Under the pieces are notes generated by a model that saw only the letters and a program-made list of their open reading frames with translations, was not told where the DNA came from and searched no databases. Positions 11,501 through 22,793 of a stretch of DNA of 64,000 nucleotides are shown here, piece after piece. This DNA comes from Rotaria sordida. Taxonomy: Eukaryota > Rotifera > Eurotatoria > Philodinida > Philodinidae. The position numbers and the translations under genes were made by a program. The DNA lies in NCBI GenBank assembly GCA_905250125.1, contig CAJNOL010000224.1, positions 1 through 64,000 on the forward strand, given 5' to 3'. Positions within the stretch are counted from its first letter, which is position 1. Every line of letters starts with the position of its first letter.

Positions 11501-14500
11501 ACAATAATCTCATACTCATTCAAGTATAATTTTTGGCGTTTATATCTTATTGATATTATTATAAATTTGTTAGAAATTAGTAAAAATAGTTTTCTTTTGT
11601 TTTTTTTAATATAATAATATCATCAAATCTTAACGAAAAAAAAAAACATTAATCTAGAAATTTCTCAATTGATTATTAATTTAAATGTTGTTTATATTAG
11701 GGTAATTTTTGTATTCATGTAATGCTCTATGGATTACAATCTGCTAGTAAGTTTTTTTTTTTTATTTTAATTTCTTGCATAAATATTTAATTATCTGTTA
11801 GCTACTGATGGTCTATTTGAATCTGTAAAAACTAATCTTGTTCAATCGATTGTCACTCGATTAGAAGATGAAGTTGTTAAAGAACTTGTCAATGCTTTAT
11901 ATCATTTTGCAATGACACGTTTAAATCCTGATGATGTTACTGTAAGTATTTTATTTATTTAATTAAAATTAAGAAAAAAAAAAGAAAATAACTAATCAAC
12001 ATGCTTGTTTAATTAGTTCATTCGACCTGTTGATAGTGAACCAAAACATATATTTGAATATAAAATTTCACCATTAATTAATACAACTACATTTTTATAT
12101 TATTTTCGACGTTATGTTAAAACAAATCAATTTCATCAACCTCTTCTATTACCTGTACTTGCTAAAGATCTTAAAGTAAAACAAAAAAATAAAATAACAT
12201 AATAGAAAAAAAGAACTTGAATTTATGAATTTTTTTTTGTTTTAATAAAATTAGGAAATAATAAAAGATTATCGTGGACAAACATTAATTGTTTATAATC
12301 GTACATATAATATTGGAATTCCTCGACCAGGTAATTATATCAAAAAAACGAAAGAAAAATATTAAAAAAAATTTTTTTTTTTTAATTTTAGGTCTTGCAT
12401 GGATTGAATTACATGTATTAAATCCAAGTAATCGTCCAAGTCCTTTATCAATGGAAGATTTATCTGATGAAGTAACTGTTAAATCACTTATTGATTTAAT
12501 TCATATTGTTGAACGAAAACCTTCTTCTTCAATAAGTATAACAAGTGAAGATAGTTCGTTGAATTTAATTGATTTTTTTTCATTCAATAAAAATAAAAAT
12601 TATTTTTAAATAGATTCATCTGAAAATATTCTACGTTGTCATGTTTGGGCACGTGGTAGTCAATCTGAAATTGATCCAACAATTATGTCAAGTACATTAT
12701 TACAAGCATTTACATTTGCATTAGCTGATTATGTTACTGAACATAAACTTTTACCAACATTTTATAATAATCAAAGACATGGACAGTTCGAACCACCGTC
12801 ACCATCACCTCGTTCAGTAAATACAATTAGATTTGTGGATGAATCAAGTAAATATTTTGATTTGACTTTTTGTGAAACACGAACTAAAAGAAGTGTTGAA
12901 ATATCAAAGGTCGAAATTTCTACCTCCCATTAGAATCCGTCGGGTCCGCAAAGTTTTGGACTCAACGGGTCTAGTCATTGGTGGAATGTGCTGAGTGCCC
13001 TAGTGACCGAATAAAAATAACCGGAAAAAAGTATCTCGTACGTTTGGGGCGATTATCCAATTTCGGTTAAAAAACTTCATTGAAAGTATCAAAATACGGT
13101 TTGATCGAGTCTGGATTTGAAAATTTTCGGACCCGATAGACGTTGTTGATATACAATCGCAGACTGTATATCAATAGCGGCTCGTTACAATATATTAACA
13201 CCTTGTTCAATGCGTTTCTGGATGATTAAATAAAAGACGAATGAAGAAATGTCTCCCAAGATACATAGAATAAAATAATATTTCTATAATTAGTAATAGC
13301 AACTACATCGTGTTTCCCATTTTAATCCTATAGAGATTGTGCTCGCAGCTTTTGTAATTTAATTTATCTTTTGTTTTTAGGTTTTGCTCTTGATCGAAAT
13401 ACAGAAGCTGCACGTACACATAGTGTTGATACAGCTACAACAATGGCAACAGTACAATCGAGACGTGTAAGTTTAAATAATGTATTGTAATTATTGTATT
13501 TGTTTTATAAAAATTTTAATGATTATTTATTATGTCCAATATATATAAATTTGTAAAGTTGATTAGAGCCAAATATATTATTCTAGCATTCGACGAATAG
13601 TACTGGTGGTATATTTAATATTTTCAATAAAGGAAACAAACCTGTTGGTCCACATTCACCTGTCAAACTACAGGTTTATCCATATTTATTCCTTTTTCAC
13701 TAACAGCTACATATATTTATATAAATCTGTATATATGTATATATATGAAACCTTTTTGCTTCGGGATTCATTTATCTTTGGTTAACTAGACAAACAATGC
13801 TTTTCCTTAAATATCAAACCAACATCAATTCCTTATTTTTTTTTACACTACATTCATTACTTTGCTATGATTTTTTTAAAAATTAATTTATATCATTAAT
13901 ATTTTTGTTTATCTTTTTTTTTTTTGTTTATTTTAAATAGCGTCAAGAATCAGTTCAAAGTTCAATATTAAGTAATTCATCAACTGATGAACCACAATCA
14001 CTTACAGTTGAACATGCTAATCGTTTAACAGTATGGTTTCAATATTTAAGTACAAATTGTAAGATTATTTAAAAGTTTCTTCTTGATAATTATTTAATTT
14101 TTTGTTTTTTTTTAGATCCAAAACTTCCATCTGTAACATGTAGTTCTTATACATTAACTAATCGAATACTTGTTATAGATATTATACATAATTTTACATC
14201 ATGGCTTCATGAACAAAAAATTATAGCATATAAACATGAATCATTACATGGAATGATATTTCGTTGTAATCAAGAACAAACTTTATATTTACCAGTACCA
14301 TCATTAGATCACATGGTATGTAATTAAGAATCCAGTTTTTTTTTTAGATTAAAATTAAAATAGTTATCTATTTGAATGGTTTTTGAGTGTGGCTATTACA
14401 CCATCTGAAGTGGTATCTATCTACTGAGTACAAAAATTTTCTTTAAACACCATAAAAAATTCGACAAAGAAATTAAATTTACGTAACGGAAATAGCGAAT

Positions 14501-17500
14501 CTCATTTTTCTTCAAACCAACTTTTTTCATGAAAAAAGTTCAGAAACGCTCTCGTTTCACCTACCTAGTATGTTCGATCGACTAAAATTTTTTTTCTCGC
14601 ATATATCATCTGCTATTTGGAATGGGTATTTTTGTTTTGTTTCAAAAAATATTATGGTGTTGATTTTTGGTAACTCTTACGTTGTTTAGGATACTTCCGA
14701 TATTTTGACTTTTTTTACTTGAAGAACAGTCGTGAAGAAACGGGGAGGCCATCTTTTGTCATTGTAATTCAAGTATCTCATATAAGACAGCATTCAAGAA
14801 TTTTGAGTTTATGACAACTTTTGTTCTACTCGTCAAGATCTGTTTGTCCCTAAAAATTTCAAATTTTTCTCATGAACCAGTTCTCCAGAAATCCAGGAAA
14901 CGGAAAGAAAGTACCGTTGAATGTAATATTTCTTTTGTTTTTAGCCAACACGTATTCCTGGTGATAAACTTGATCTTATTGTATTATATCAAAGTACTAA
15001 AATGATTAATGATGTAGTTACGGAAAGTAATGAAACATTACCTCAACAAGAATCTGGTGATGCAAGTAAGTCACAAAAAAAAAAATTATTTCATGTATAG
15101 AAAAAAACAAAACAATTCTTTTGTATATTTTTTTTTTCTTAGTGGCATTAGCAAATAGTTCCGATATTCCTAAACATATATTTCTATGTATTGTTGCAAG
15201 TGATAAAAAAGTAAAAAAAAACAAACATTCGAATAAAGAATTTGAGATTCATATTAATTGTTTTTTTTGTTTTGTATTTAATATTTAGTTAACAATGATT
15301 TTATATAATGCACCTGATGAATTATCTAAATTATTAACAAATCATTTTTCAAATATAATTAATTGGTCAAATAAACGTTTAAATGTTTTAAGTATAATTG
15401 TAACACAAAAAATGGGTCTTTTTCGTTATCGATCATTTCATTCTGATCAACATTCAGATTATAATCGTCCTCATGGACAACATGGAACAACGAATAAAGT
15501 CAGTTCTTTTTTTTTTTTGTTGAAATACATCATTATTGTTTTTTTTTTGTTTTTAGCATCCTATAAAAAGTGATCATGTTGATCTTGAACAATTAATTAA
15601 AGAAACTTTACCACCAAAAACAAGAAATACTTATACATCATGGAATATTGATTTACTTTATTGTAATTTAGTTGGTTCATATCCACTAGTACCAAATGAT
15701 TTAAGTCAAGATCTTGTTCAACGACATGGAACACAATTACTTCAACTTAAAGAAAATAAAAAAATTCGTATGTCTTTTATTAGTTCAATTCATCCAATTA
15801 CTCTAAAAATTAGAATATATTGTATCAATAGAGAATAAAAAAATTCATCGAAAACATTCACGACATTCTTACAGTGTTGTAATCATTATGGAAGCTGAAA
15901 AAATGATATATTTTTTTTGAAGATTTATGATCAGTATATTGGGGAACTATGTGTTCATTTGTCGGCAGAAAAAATCTAGATTAGTCTTTTGTATTTTGTA
16001 AGATATTTATGGATACGGTTGCAGCTGAGAGAGAGGAAATAATAGTGGAACGAAAGTTTTAGCTCTAATTCTGACAGATTCTATCAAATTTTCAGCTTCT
16101 CCCATTCTCAAAAACAATCGAAAACTCTGTGTATGGTCGATTTAATTTGTAAAAACTTTAACCGTTATTACGCTCAAATAGTTTTTACTTCAGATATTAT
16201 TATGAAGCCATTTACTGAGAAATAGTTCTATGATAATCACCGATTTTTCCATTATTCAAACGTTTTCTGATAAAAACAGTTGAAGTTTCGAGTAACCAGA
16301 TGTTACAATATGTTTATTATGACTTTATCGTTTCATAAGTAACTATAGTCCTCAGACGTTTGAATAATGGGAAAATGATCATGATCAGTAGAGGTGAAAG
16401 CCGATCACGCTGCTGTCATAACATAAAACTGAATAATTGATTTTTGACATCCAAGATCAGTTTTTAGAGATTCTTTTATTTAATATCTTATCAATATATT
16501 CTCTATCATCATTTTTATTTCAAAATTTTTGAAAAAAAACAACCATCGAAAACTTTCCGCCGCTGTCAATCAATGCATTGACTTACATTTCTACTTATTA
16601 GACATTAACTATATTTCTCAATCCGACTAAATATAATATAAAACAAGTCAACCAAAAAGTAAAAAAATATTCTAAACTCAAAACCAAAATCTATTCAACT
16701 CTCTATTGAAATTGATATCAAAATAATTTCATAGCTTATAAATCTTTATCGAGAAATGTAATTTTTAAAATACAATAATCTATTTTATTAATTAAAGCAT
16801 CCTACTTATTTTCGATCAACAATAATAAAAATGAAATTTTATTTTTTGTATAATGATCTAGATATGGATCGATGTACTAAACTAGAAGAAATATGTTCAA
16901 ATTGGATACTTCGACCAAAATTATTTATTGCAGTTAGTTGATAAAAAAAAATGAATAAATTTTATTATTTACATATAAAAACATTCTTGTTTCTTTTTTT
17001 TTTTTTTAATATTAAAGGATGATGTATTAACTCAAATGAAACATCGTTCACGATTATTAACAATAAGTGTTGCACCTATACTTTTTTCTCGGATTGCTCG
17101 ACAATTTTTTCAAAATAATTCAACATTACGTTCAAATAATACACCTTGTTTGGTGAGTAATTATTTAATTCATTTTCTTTAATTTTATTTCTTGCTATTT
17201 TTATTTTTTGTATTTTTTCTTTTTATTTTTGAATATTATATAGAAATTCTCTTTTTTTAATTTTTCTACAATAATTTAAGTTTATTTTGTAAAAATTTTG
17301 CGAATGCGCAATGTTTATGTTACATATCTATGCTTTCAGGGTACTTCCACACCAGCAGCAGCAGTTGAAGTTTTACCGGCTAATCGCATGGCAAATAAAC
17401 GAAAATCTGTTGCGATTCCTGTCGATTTTGCTTTACGCCGATCTGTGCAATCGGTTAATGAGGTTTCTTCATTTTTTTCACATGTCGCCGCTACTCGTGT

Positions 17501-20500
17501 GTCCCTTCTCCTAATTCACATAATATATATATATATATATATACATATAAGCATCGATATATTTTACACAATCCACATTCATTTTATAGTAATAATTCAC
17601 ATTTATTATGAGGTTTATACATCATAATATTTCGGTCTTTGTTGACTGGTGTGGACTACTAACTTTATCTATAATAGTTTTTAACATTTCTTTTGTCTTG
17701 GTTTCTTTCTTATTTCATTTCTTCCATTATTATTTCTACTGGTATATGGTTTCATTATGGATATCGATATTATATAGAGGAGATATTCTAGATATATATA
17801 TAGATCAATGAATATTTTTCTTATAATCGATAAAAATTTGCTTGTTGAAATGCGTCTTGAGTTGTTTTTTTTATTCATACTTTTTTCAATGATTACTTTT
17901 TTTTTAACATCACTATTCTATCTGTTAAACAAAATCAGAAGTACACATATTTTATTTGACAGCTGCTATTAAAGCTTACTTAATAATAAACAATAATGAT
18001 AATAATACAAAAAAGAATTTGTTAATTTTTATTTTATTTAGAGTGATTATCAAATTACTCAAAATCAATTAACACGCTTTGATACAAGTCGTTTCAATAA
18101 TATTGAACAACAATATATTCAAATAACTACATTATTTATCGAACAATTTTCTAATTATTTACAAACAACATATAAATTTCATCCAATAAATACAAAATTA
18201 AGTACTCGAAAGTAAAAGAAAAAAAAGAAAGAAAAAGTTTTTGTTCTAAATTCATTTTATCGACATTTTAAGAATTGCTCGTTCATTACATGTTCAATCA
18301 TCAAATGAATATAATTTTCATCGTTCTGATCATAATCGACGTGCAACTTTACTTGCTGAATTATCATCATTAAATAATGTTCAAATTGTTATGCGTTTTC
18401 TTCAATATGATATTATTAAAATACCAATAAATAATCAATCATTAGCAACAACTCATTTTCGACAAGTATAAGAAAAAAATCAATTAATTTTCTTTAATCA
18501 AAAGACTTAATTTGTGTTGTCTATTTTAAATTAGATTTCAAATGATTCATTTTTAATGCTTGAACAAACAGAACTTGATGCATTTGTTTATGATTTTCAT
18601 CTTCAAACAATAATTCGTTATCAAACAAATTCAAATGATGCACATATATTTCCAGCAGATTTTTCATTAATTACATTTTTACAAGATTTTATTGAATATT
18701 ATCCACATGCACCAATTGGATCAAAAACTGCATTATTTAAAAGTAAATTTTATTTTATATTTGAAAAAAAAAAACGCAAACAATTTCTTTTTGTTTTTTT
18801 TTGTATAGCTGTTATTCATCATCAAATTGATATTAATAAACGTTCAGCGGATGCTTTTTTATTTAAATATATCCTTGACCATGCAGGTGCATATAATATT
18901 CAAATTGCAAAAAGAAATTGTGTAAGTTTATTGAAGAAAATAAATAGAAAAAAAAATTTTTTCTTTATTAAAATATAATTGATTTTGTTTTTTTTTTCTA
19001 TCCATGAAATACCCAATGGGGAAACAGTAGACTTCATGACTACTGTTTCCCCTTGTCAATATCCATATGTAATAGAAGCAATAGACTATAGATGAAACTT
19101 TTCACAGCTCATTTCGCTAACATAAGAATTATTTGAATAGATTGATTCTTATTAAAGAAATGTTTAAACGAATTCGATTATGAAAATAGAACTTTTTCAA
19201 ATTTGGTACTAGAAAAAACAACACTGTACAAAACTTTATATCTATTAAACTCTAGGAGTAAGGCATATGAAATTCGAATTAGCTTGGTTAGAATTCTATA
19301 AAATTTAAACGAAAGATTAAGAATTACGGTTTTGTTTACAATTTTCTTAAAGTCTTGTATCGCATTATGCTCTTTGTTAAGTATTATCTATATTAATTAT
19401 CCTAAATCTATTTTTTTTCTTTCTAAAAATGATAAATCAGCTGTATGAATTCAGACAATACAAATAGTTTCGTCCATGTGAAAAAAGGAATTATAATAAT
19501 TAAAATAGAAAACGCATATAAATGCTCGGATTAGGGTTCTCATTTGAGCATTTATCAAGTCTATTCACAAAACACCAAAACCCATCATTTTCATCATAAA
19601 AGTTCCATGAATATAGTTAAAATGGCAACTTTTTCATCTGAATTACGTTCAAAAAGTTTGCTCACTATATTTTTGACATACATTACGCATAAAAAAATAT
19701 AAAAATATTGTAGAAAAAAATGTTTTCACGTTTTTTAAATGCTAACATTGCCTTTTTTAAGTATCTTCACGCAACTTTTATGATGAAAGTGACTGGCTTT
19801 GGTATTTTTTGGATTGAAGTGACAAACCCGAACTGCGATTAGGACATTTTAATGAGTTGTCCGAAGTTCTTGTCTACATCGGTAGAAATATGCTGAACAA
19901 GTTTTACTCTTGGTAACTGAGATTGAGATTACGATAAGAAAGCTGTTAGAATCGAAGCTAAAAACTGAAGTCAAATTTTCTATGATTTTTAGCGAATTAT
20001 GTTACAAATCACATTAGTCAAGAGAGATGATCGAAAAAAACGTGACATTCGTTAGTTGAATTAATCAAAATAGGAGCATTTAGAACACATTTAGATTTAA
20101 TGCGAAATAAATTCCGAAATAGTTTTTTCAAAATCAGGACCAAGACTATTAAAAAAAAACTTGGTCTCGCATATCTCAACGCTCTACCTATCTCTAATAA
20201 AAAATTTGTATCTTTTTTGAAATCCAATGAATTAAGTAATACTAACAGACCATTGATTGGGTTTATCTGAAAAAAGAAATAACATGAAAATTAGATTAAA
20301 AAAAAAATAGAACTTTTCAAATATTTCTTTTCATTAATATCAGTAATCTTTTATCTTTAAAATATTAGGATGAATATCTATTTGATTGTGATCTCAAAGA
20401 TACTTATTGGATGGCTGCTCGTACAACTCCATCATCACCTTCTGAATTAACAGTTGTTTTGTATATAATTTATACAAATTTAACACCAAAACAACAAATT

Positions 20501-22600
20501 TCATCAAATATGAGTGTACCAGCTTTAAATAAATTTCCTATACCTCCAATAGGTAATAATCGAATATCAAACAGTTTAAAAAATAATACAAATAGTAATC
20601 AAATCAGAGAACGTGCTTCAACTATATTATCACCATCTATAAAAACCAATCTTGTTATACCAGTTCGATCAAGTTCATTTGGTTCAGAACAACATATTAG
20701 TAATAATATTCCCAATGAACGAAATGTTGAATTTTTCAAGTAAAGATAAAAAAACACAGATAAAATCAACGAATTCCAAAAATAAAAAATACAAACTTAT
20801 GTTTAGATTAAAATTAACAACTATATTAAACAAAGCCTCATTATCACATCGTCGTGAAAATTTATGGGAAAGATTAATTGCTTCTCGATCTGATAATCCT
20901 GTAGCCGGACGTCAAGAAGTAATTTATTATTTTTATATATGTAATAAAATCTTTTATTTTTTATTTTTATTTTTAGATAGTACCAATACATATAAATGAA
21001 TTTCAAGCATTATTAGATTCATGTATTGGTGATGAAACAATCGAATTAAAAGTTATAACTTCATTATTACAACGAGTATTTACTAATAAAGAACAATTAG
21101 AACGATTACATCGATTTTTACGTTTACGATATGGTTCACAATTTCATACGATTAATTCACCAACAATTAATTATCTAGTGAGAAGAGAAATGTTTTCTTT
21201 TTTTAAAACGATTTTTATATTAGAAGAATATTTCTTTTATATTTATGAATAGTAACAAATGCTACTAGGCATAAAACAAACAAAAAACTTTTGGTTTTCT
21301 ATTTTCTTTTAGCTGATAGAGAGTAATATGTGAATGTTGAATAAAAAAAAATAAATCTTTAAACCTATTATTAGAGATATCATCTTGCTCCTAATAAATT
21401 TATGTTTTATGAACCCATATATCTATAATTACTACTCATCATTATGATAGTTAAAAAATGACACGAGGAAAATAAGGACAGATGAAGATGAAGTCATTGA
21501 TATCATTTTCTCTTATATTGCGCGTCTATGAACTTTTGTTCTGTTAGAAAATATCAAATGTTTTATAATCATTTGTTTCGTAAAATCGATAAATTGACTA
21601 AAGATTGTATTGTAAAGCTTCGTGTACGATTGAACTTTCGGATTTAATAACAAATCGCAGTATTTATTTAAATTAGAGATGTACAGGTATGTCCGACCCT
21701 ACAGATTAGGATAAGGTAAGAGTAGAGATTATACAGGATAGGATAGAGTAAGGATTAGAAAATTTCTCTCACAAGTATGACCATAAAAAGCCGTCTTAGG
21801 TCTTTAAATACTGATTTTCCGGAAAAAAAAACGTTACTGTTTCCTAGGCAATTCGACATTGTTTATTATCTGGACAGACCAAAATGAAAATTTTAACGAA
21901 ATTTTTGTTAGTCAGAAAAACCAACATATGGAGACCGAAAGAGGTTTCTCATTGTTATATTCGAGATCAACATAGTCGATAACTTACAACTCACTAGCAT
22001 TCCATAAGAAAGCGATTGATTAATTGAAAACGTTCCTTTGTCGGTCAGGGTACAGAATAAGATAAAAGCTTATCTTGTATATCTCTAATTTAAATATGAA
22101 ATCAAGAAGATAAGAATGAAGACTGCCTCTTATGGGCCATAGCTTTCGTTTAGAACACTTCAAAAGATAAACGTCAATGACATTGTGTGCAGGGTACAAA
22201 AGACATCTATCGACCTAGGATGCAAACATTTCTTTTTGTTTTATTCGTACATAGATCTGTTTATCATAAACTTTCGAATATCCTATACTCAATAAATAAA
22301 TCATTGACAAATAATCAAAAATAAAACAATCCATATAATAAATATAATTTATTTTAAGGTCATCTTTCAATGTAAAGCTCCACATCAATGCGATGCATTT
22401 CTTGTTCTTATCTATCGATCGGATCAAAATACTCTAGTAAGATAAATAAAATATTTATTTGAATTGATTAAAATTTTTTCTTTCTTATTTTTCTATAGAG
22501 ATCTTATTTAGTCAAACATCGAAATGATATCGATTGTACAACATTTATACAAACATTTACACAAAGAATTACTTATTTTCTTTGGGAATGTTTGGTTTAG
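2534..22600 (+). CDS. SZT2: SZT2, KICSTOR complex subunit (5'-partial, ~42 exons)
   Basis: Giant scaffold of the lysosomal KICSTOR complex, which recruits GATOR1 and restrains mTORC1 when amino acids are scarce. The rebuilt exons give about 2,515 residues, collinear with human SZT2 from ~residue 960 to the end. Diagnostic matches, from memory of the human protein: DIDLTPFLKAMCSHL (exon 6542-6692), EKFLEIIHKYF (6758-7317), EIEWLLRDE (8639-8830), FWLFIERK (9093-9309), NRKNLFVYCGER (10210-10478), TQKMGLFRYRS (15289-15498), YDFHLQTIIRYQ and FLQDFIEYYP (18535-18742), and the C-terminal YFLWECLV before TAG at 22598-22600. The first exon seen, 2534-2622, has a stop immediately upstream in frame, so it is internal and the N-terminal third lies outside the window. 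Two joints are uncertain. The 3' end of exon 2897-3523 needs a weak GTTCGT donor. The 15767 to 16798 junction is out of phase, so a tiny exon is probably missing there. Several introns exceed 1 kb (4747-6387, 10479-11700, 18922-20368, 21178-22358) and carry foldback repeats. Confidence 0.93.
3528..4158. other. SZT2 intron with a dispersed short repeat
   Basis: No exon seen. Related units lie near 3684-3740 and 3830-3905: an AGGATAGAGATTAGAAAAAT-like segment followed by TACAAAGTACGA. A similar AGGATAGAGTAAGGATTAG segment recurs near 21740 inside another SZT2 intron, so this is probably a decayed copy of that foldback element. Confidence 0.5.
5162..5459. repeat. Foldback (MITE-like) element 1 in SZT2 intron
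   Basis: The left end GTAGAAACTGATAA (5162 on) is mirrored by TTATCAGTTTCTAC (ending 5459). The arms stay largely complementary for about 130 bp each, sharing ATTTTGATCTTTTATTTA-like and GCCATTTA...ACTAGTGAAA blocks. There is no coding capacity. It is abutted by a second, unrelated foldback starting 4 bp later. Confidence 0.8.
5463..6099. repeat. Foldback (MITE-like) element 2 in SZT2 intron
   Basis: The left end ACTAAGATAGTGGAAAAAA (5463-5481) pairs with TTTTTTCCACTGCCTTAGT (6081-6099), with one mismatch. Complementary blocks run inward (AGCAATTAGCACAAATCCA with TGGATTTGAGCTAAT; AAAGAGAACAAAAT with ATTTTGTTCTCTTT; CTGCATTTTCTAC with GTAGAAAATGCG) to a centre near 5796. No transposase frame is present. 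Confidence 0.82.
7773..8638. other. Long SZT2 intron, nothing recognised
   Basis: 866 bp between the exons ending SCRRE and beginning IEWLLRDE. It is AT-rich, without a frame, hairpin or repeat that I could support. Confidence 0.55.
10479..11700. other. Long SZT2 intron, nothing firmly recognised
   Basis: 1.2 kb intron between the exon ending with RQRHGS and the exon beginning GNFCIHVMLYG. It contains a short TA run near 10530 and moderately GC-richer DNA at 10880-11170 that may be a decayed repeat. I could not find matching ends. Confidence 0.5.
16232..16386. repeat. Small inverted-repeat element in SZT2 intron
   Basis: CCATTATTCAAACGTTT (from 16249) is answered by ACGTTTGAATAATGG (16356-16370), and the flanks remain partly complementary (GATAATCACCGATTTTT against GAAAATGATCATGATC). 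About 90 bp separates the arms. It lies in the intron that also contains the unresolved phase change of SZT2. Confidence 0.65.
19013..19055. repeat. Compact perfect hairpin in SZT2 intron
   Basis: GGGGAAACAGTAG and CTACTGTTTCCCC are perfectly complementary (13 bp), separated by a 9-nt loop. The pairing extends outward to CAAT/TTG with one mismatch. It is GC-rich for this neighbourhood. The stem is short for a microRNA precursor, and I do not recognise its arms as a known microRNA. Confidence 0.7.
19565..19812. repeat. Inverted-repeat element in SZT2 intron
   Basis: The left arm contains CCAAAACCCATCATTTTCAT and CATAAAAGTTCCATGAA. The right arm contains the complementary TTCACGCAACTTTTATGATG and AAAGTGACTGGCTTTGG. 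The centre is near 19690. Noncoding, and imperfect enough to be old. Confidence 0.65.
21667..22094. repeat. Terminal-inverted-repeat element in last long SZT2 intron
   Basis: TTTAAATTAGAGAT (21667-21680) and ATCTCTAATTTAAA (22081-22094) are a perfect 14-bp inverted pair bounding 428 bp. Inside, near 21705-21770, is a degenerate tandem of GGATAAGGTAAGAG and AGGATAGAGTAAGGATTAG type, also seen in the intron at 3528-4158. No transposase frame; a MITE-like, non-autonomous element. Confidence 0.75.
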
Positions 22601-22629
22601 AACAAAACAAAAAAACAACATATCAATAT

Positions 22630-22635
22630 AATAAA
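22630..22635 (+). terminator. Candidate SZT2 poly(A) signal
   Basis: AATAAA, 30 bp after the SZT2 stop codon and before the 3' end of the convergent gene on the other strand. Confidence 0.55.
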
Positions 22636-22793
22636 CATTAATTTGTATTGTGAGATTTATATAAAAAAAAGAAAGAAAGAAAGAAAGAACGAGTTCTATA
22701 GTAGCAATCCAAATTGTATACTTAGGTGTATATATATATTTGATTAGAAGAAAAAAAAGAATATAAAGAAAGTGATTTAAACATTGTTTTGAT

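Noticed and set aside
17311..17878. Several 65-109 codon frames around 17300-17880
   Set aside because: Only 17340-17462 is exon; the rest reads through a TA microsatellite and intron.
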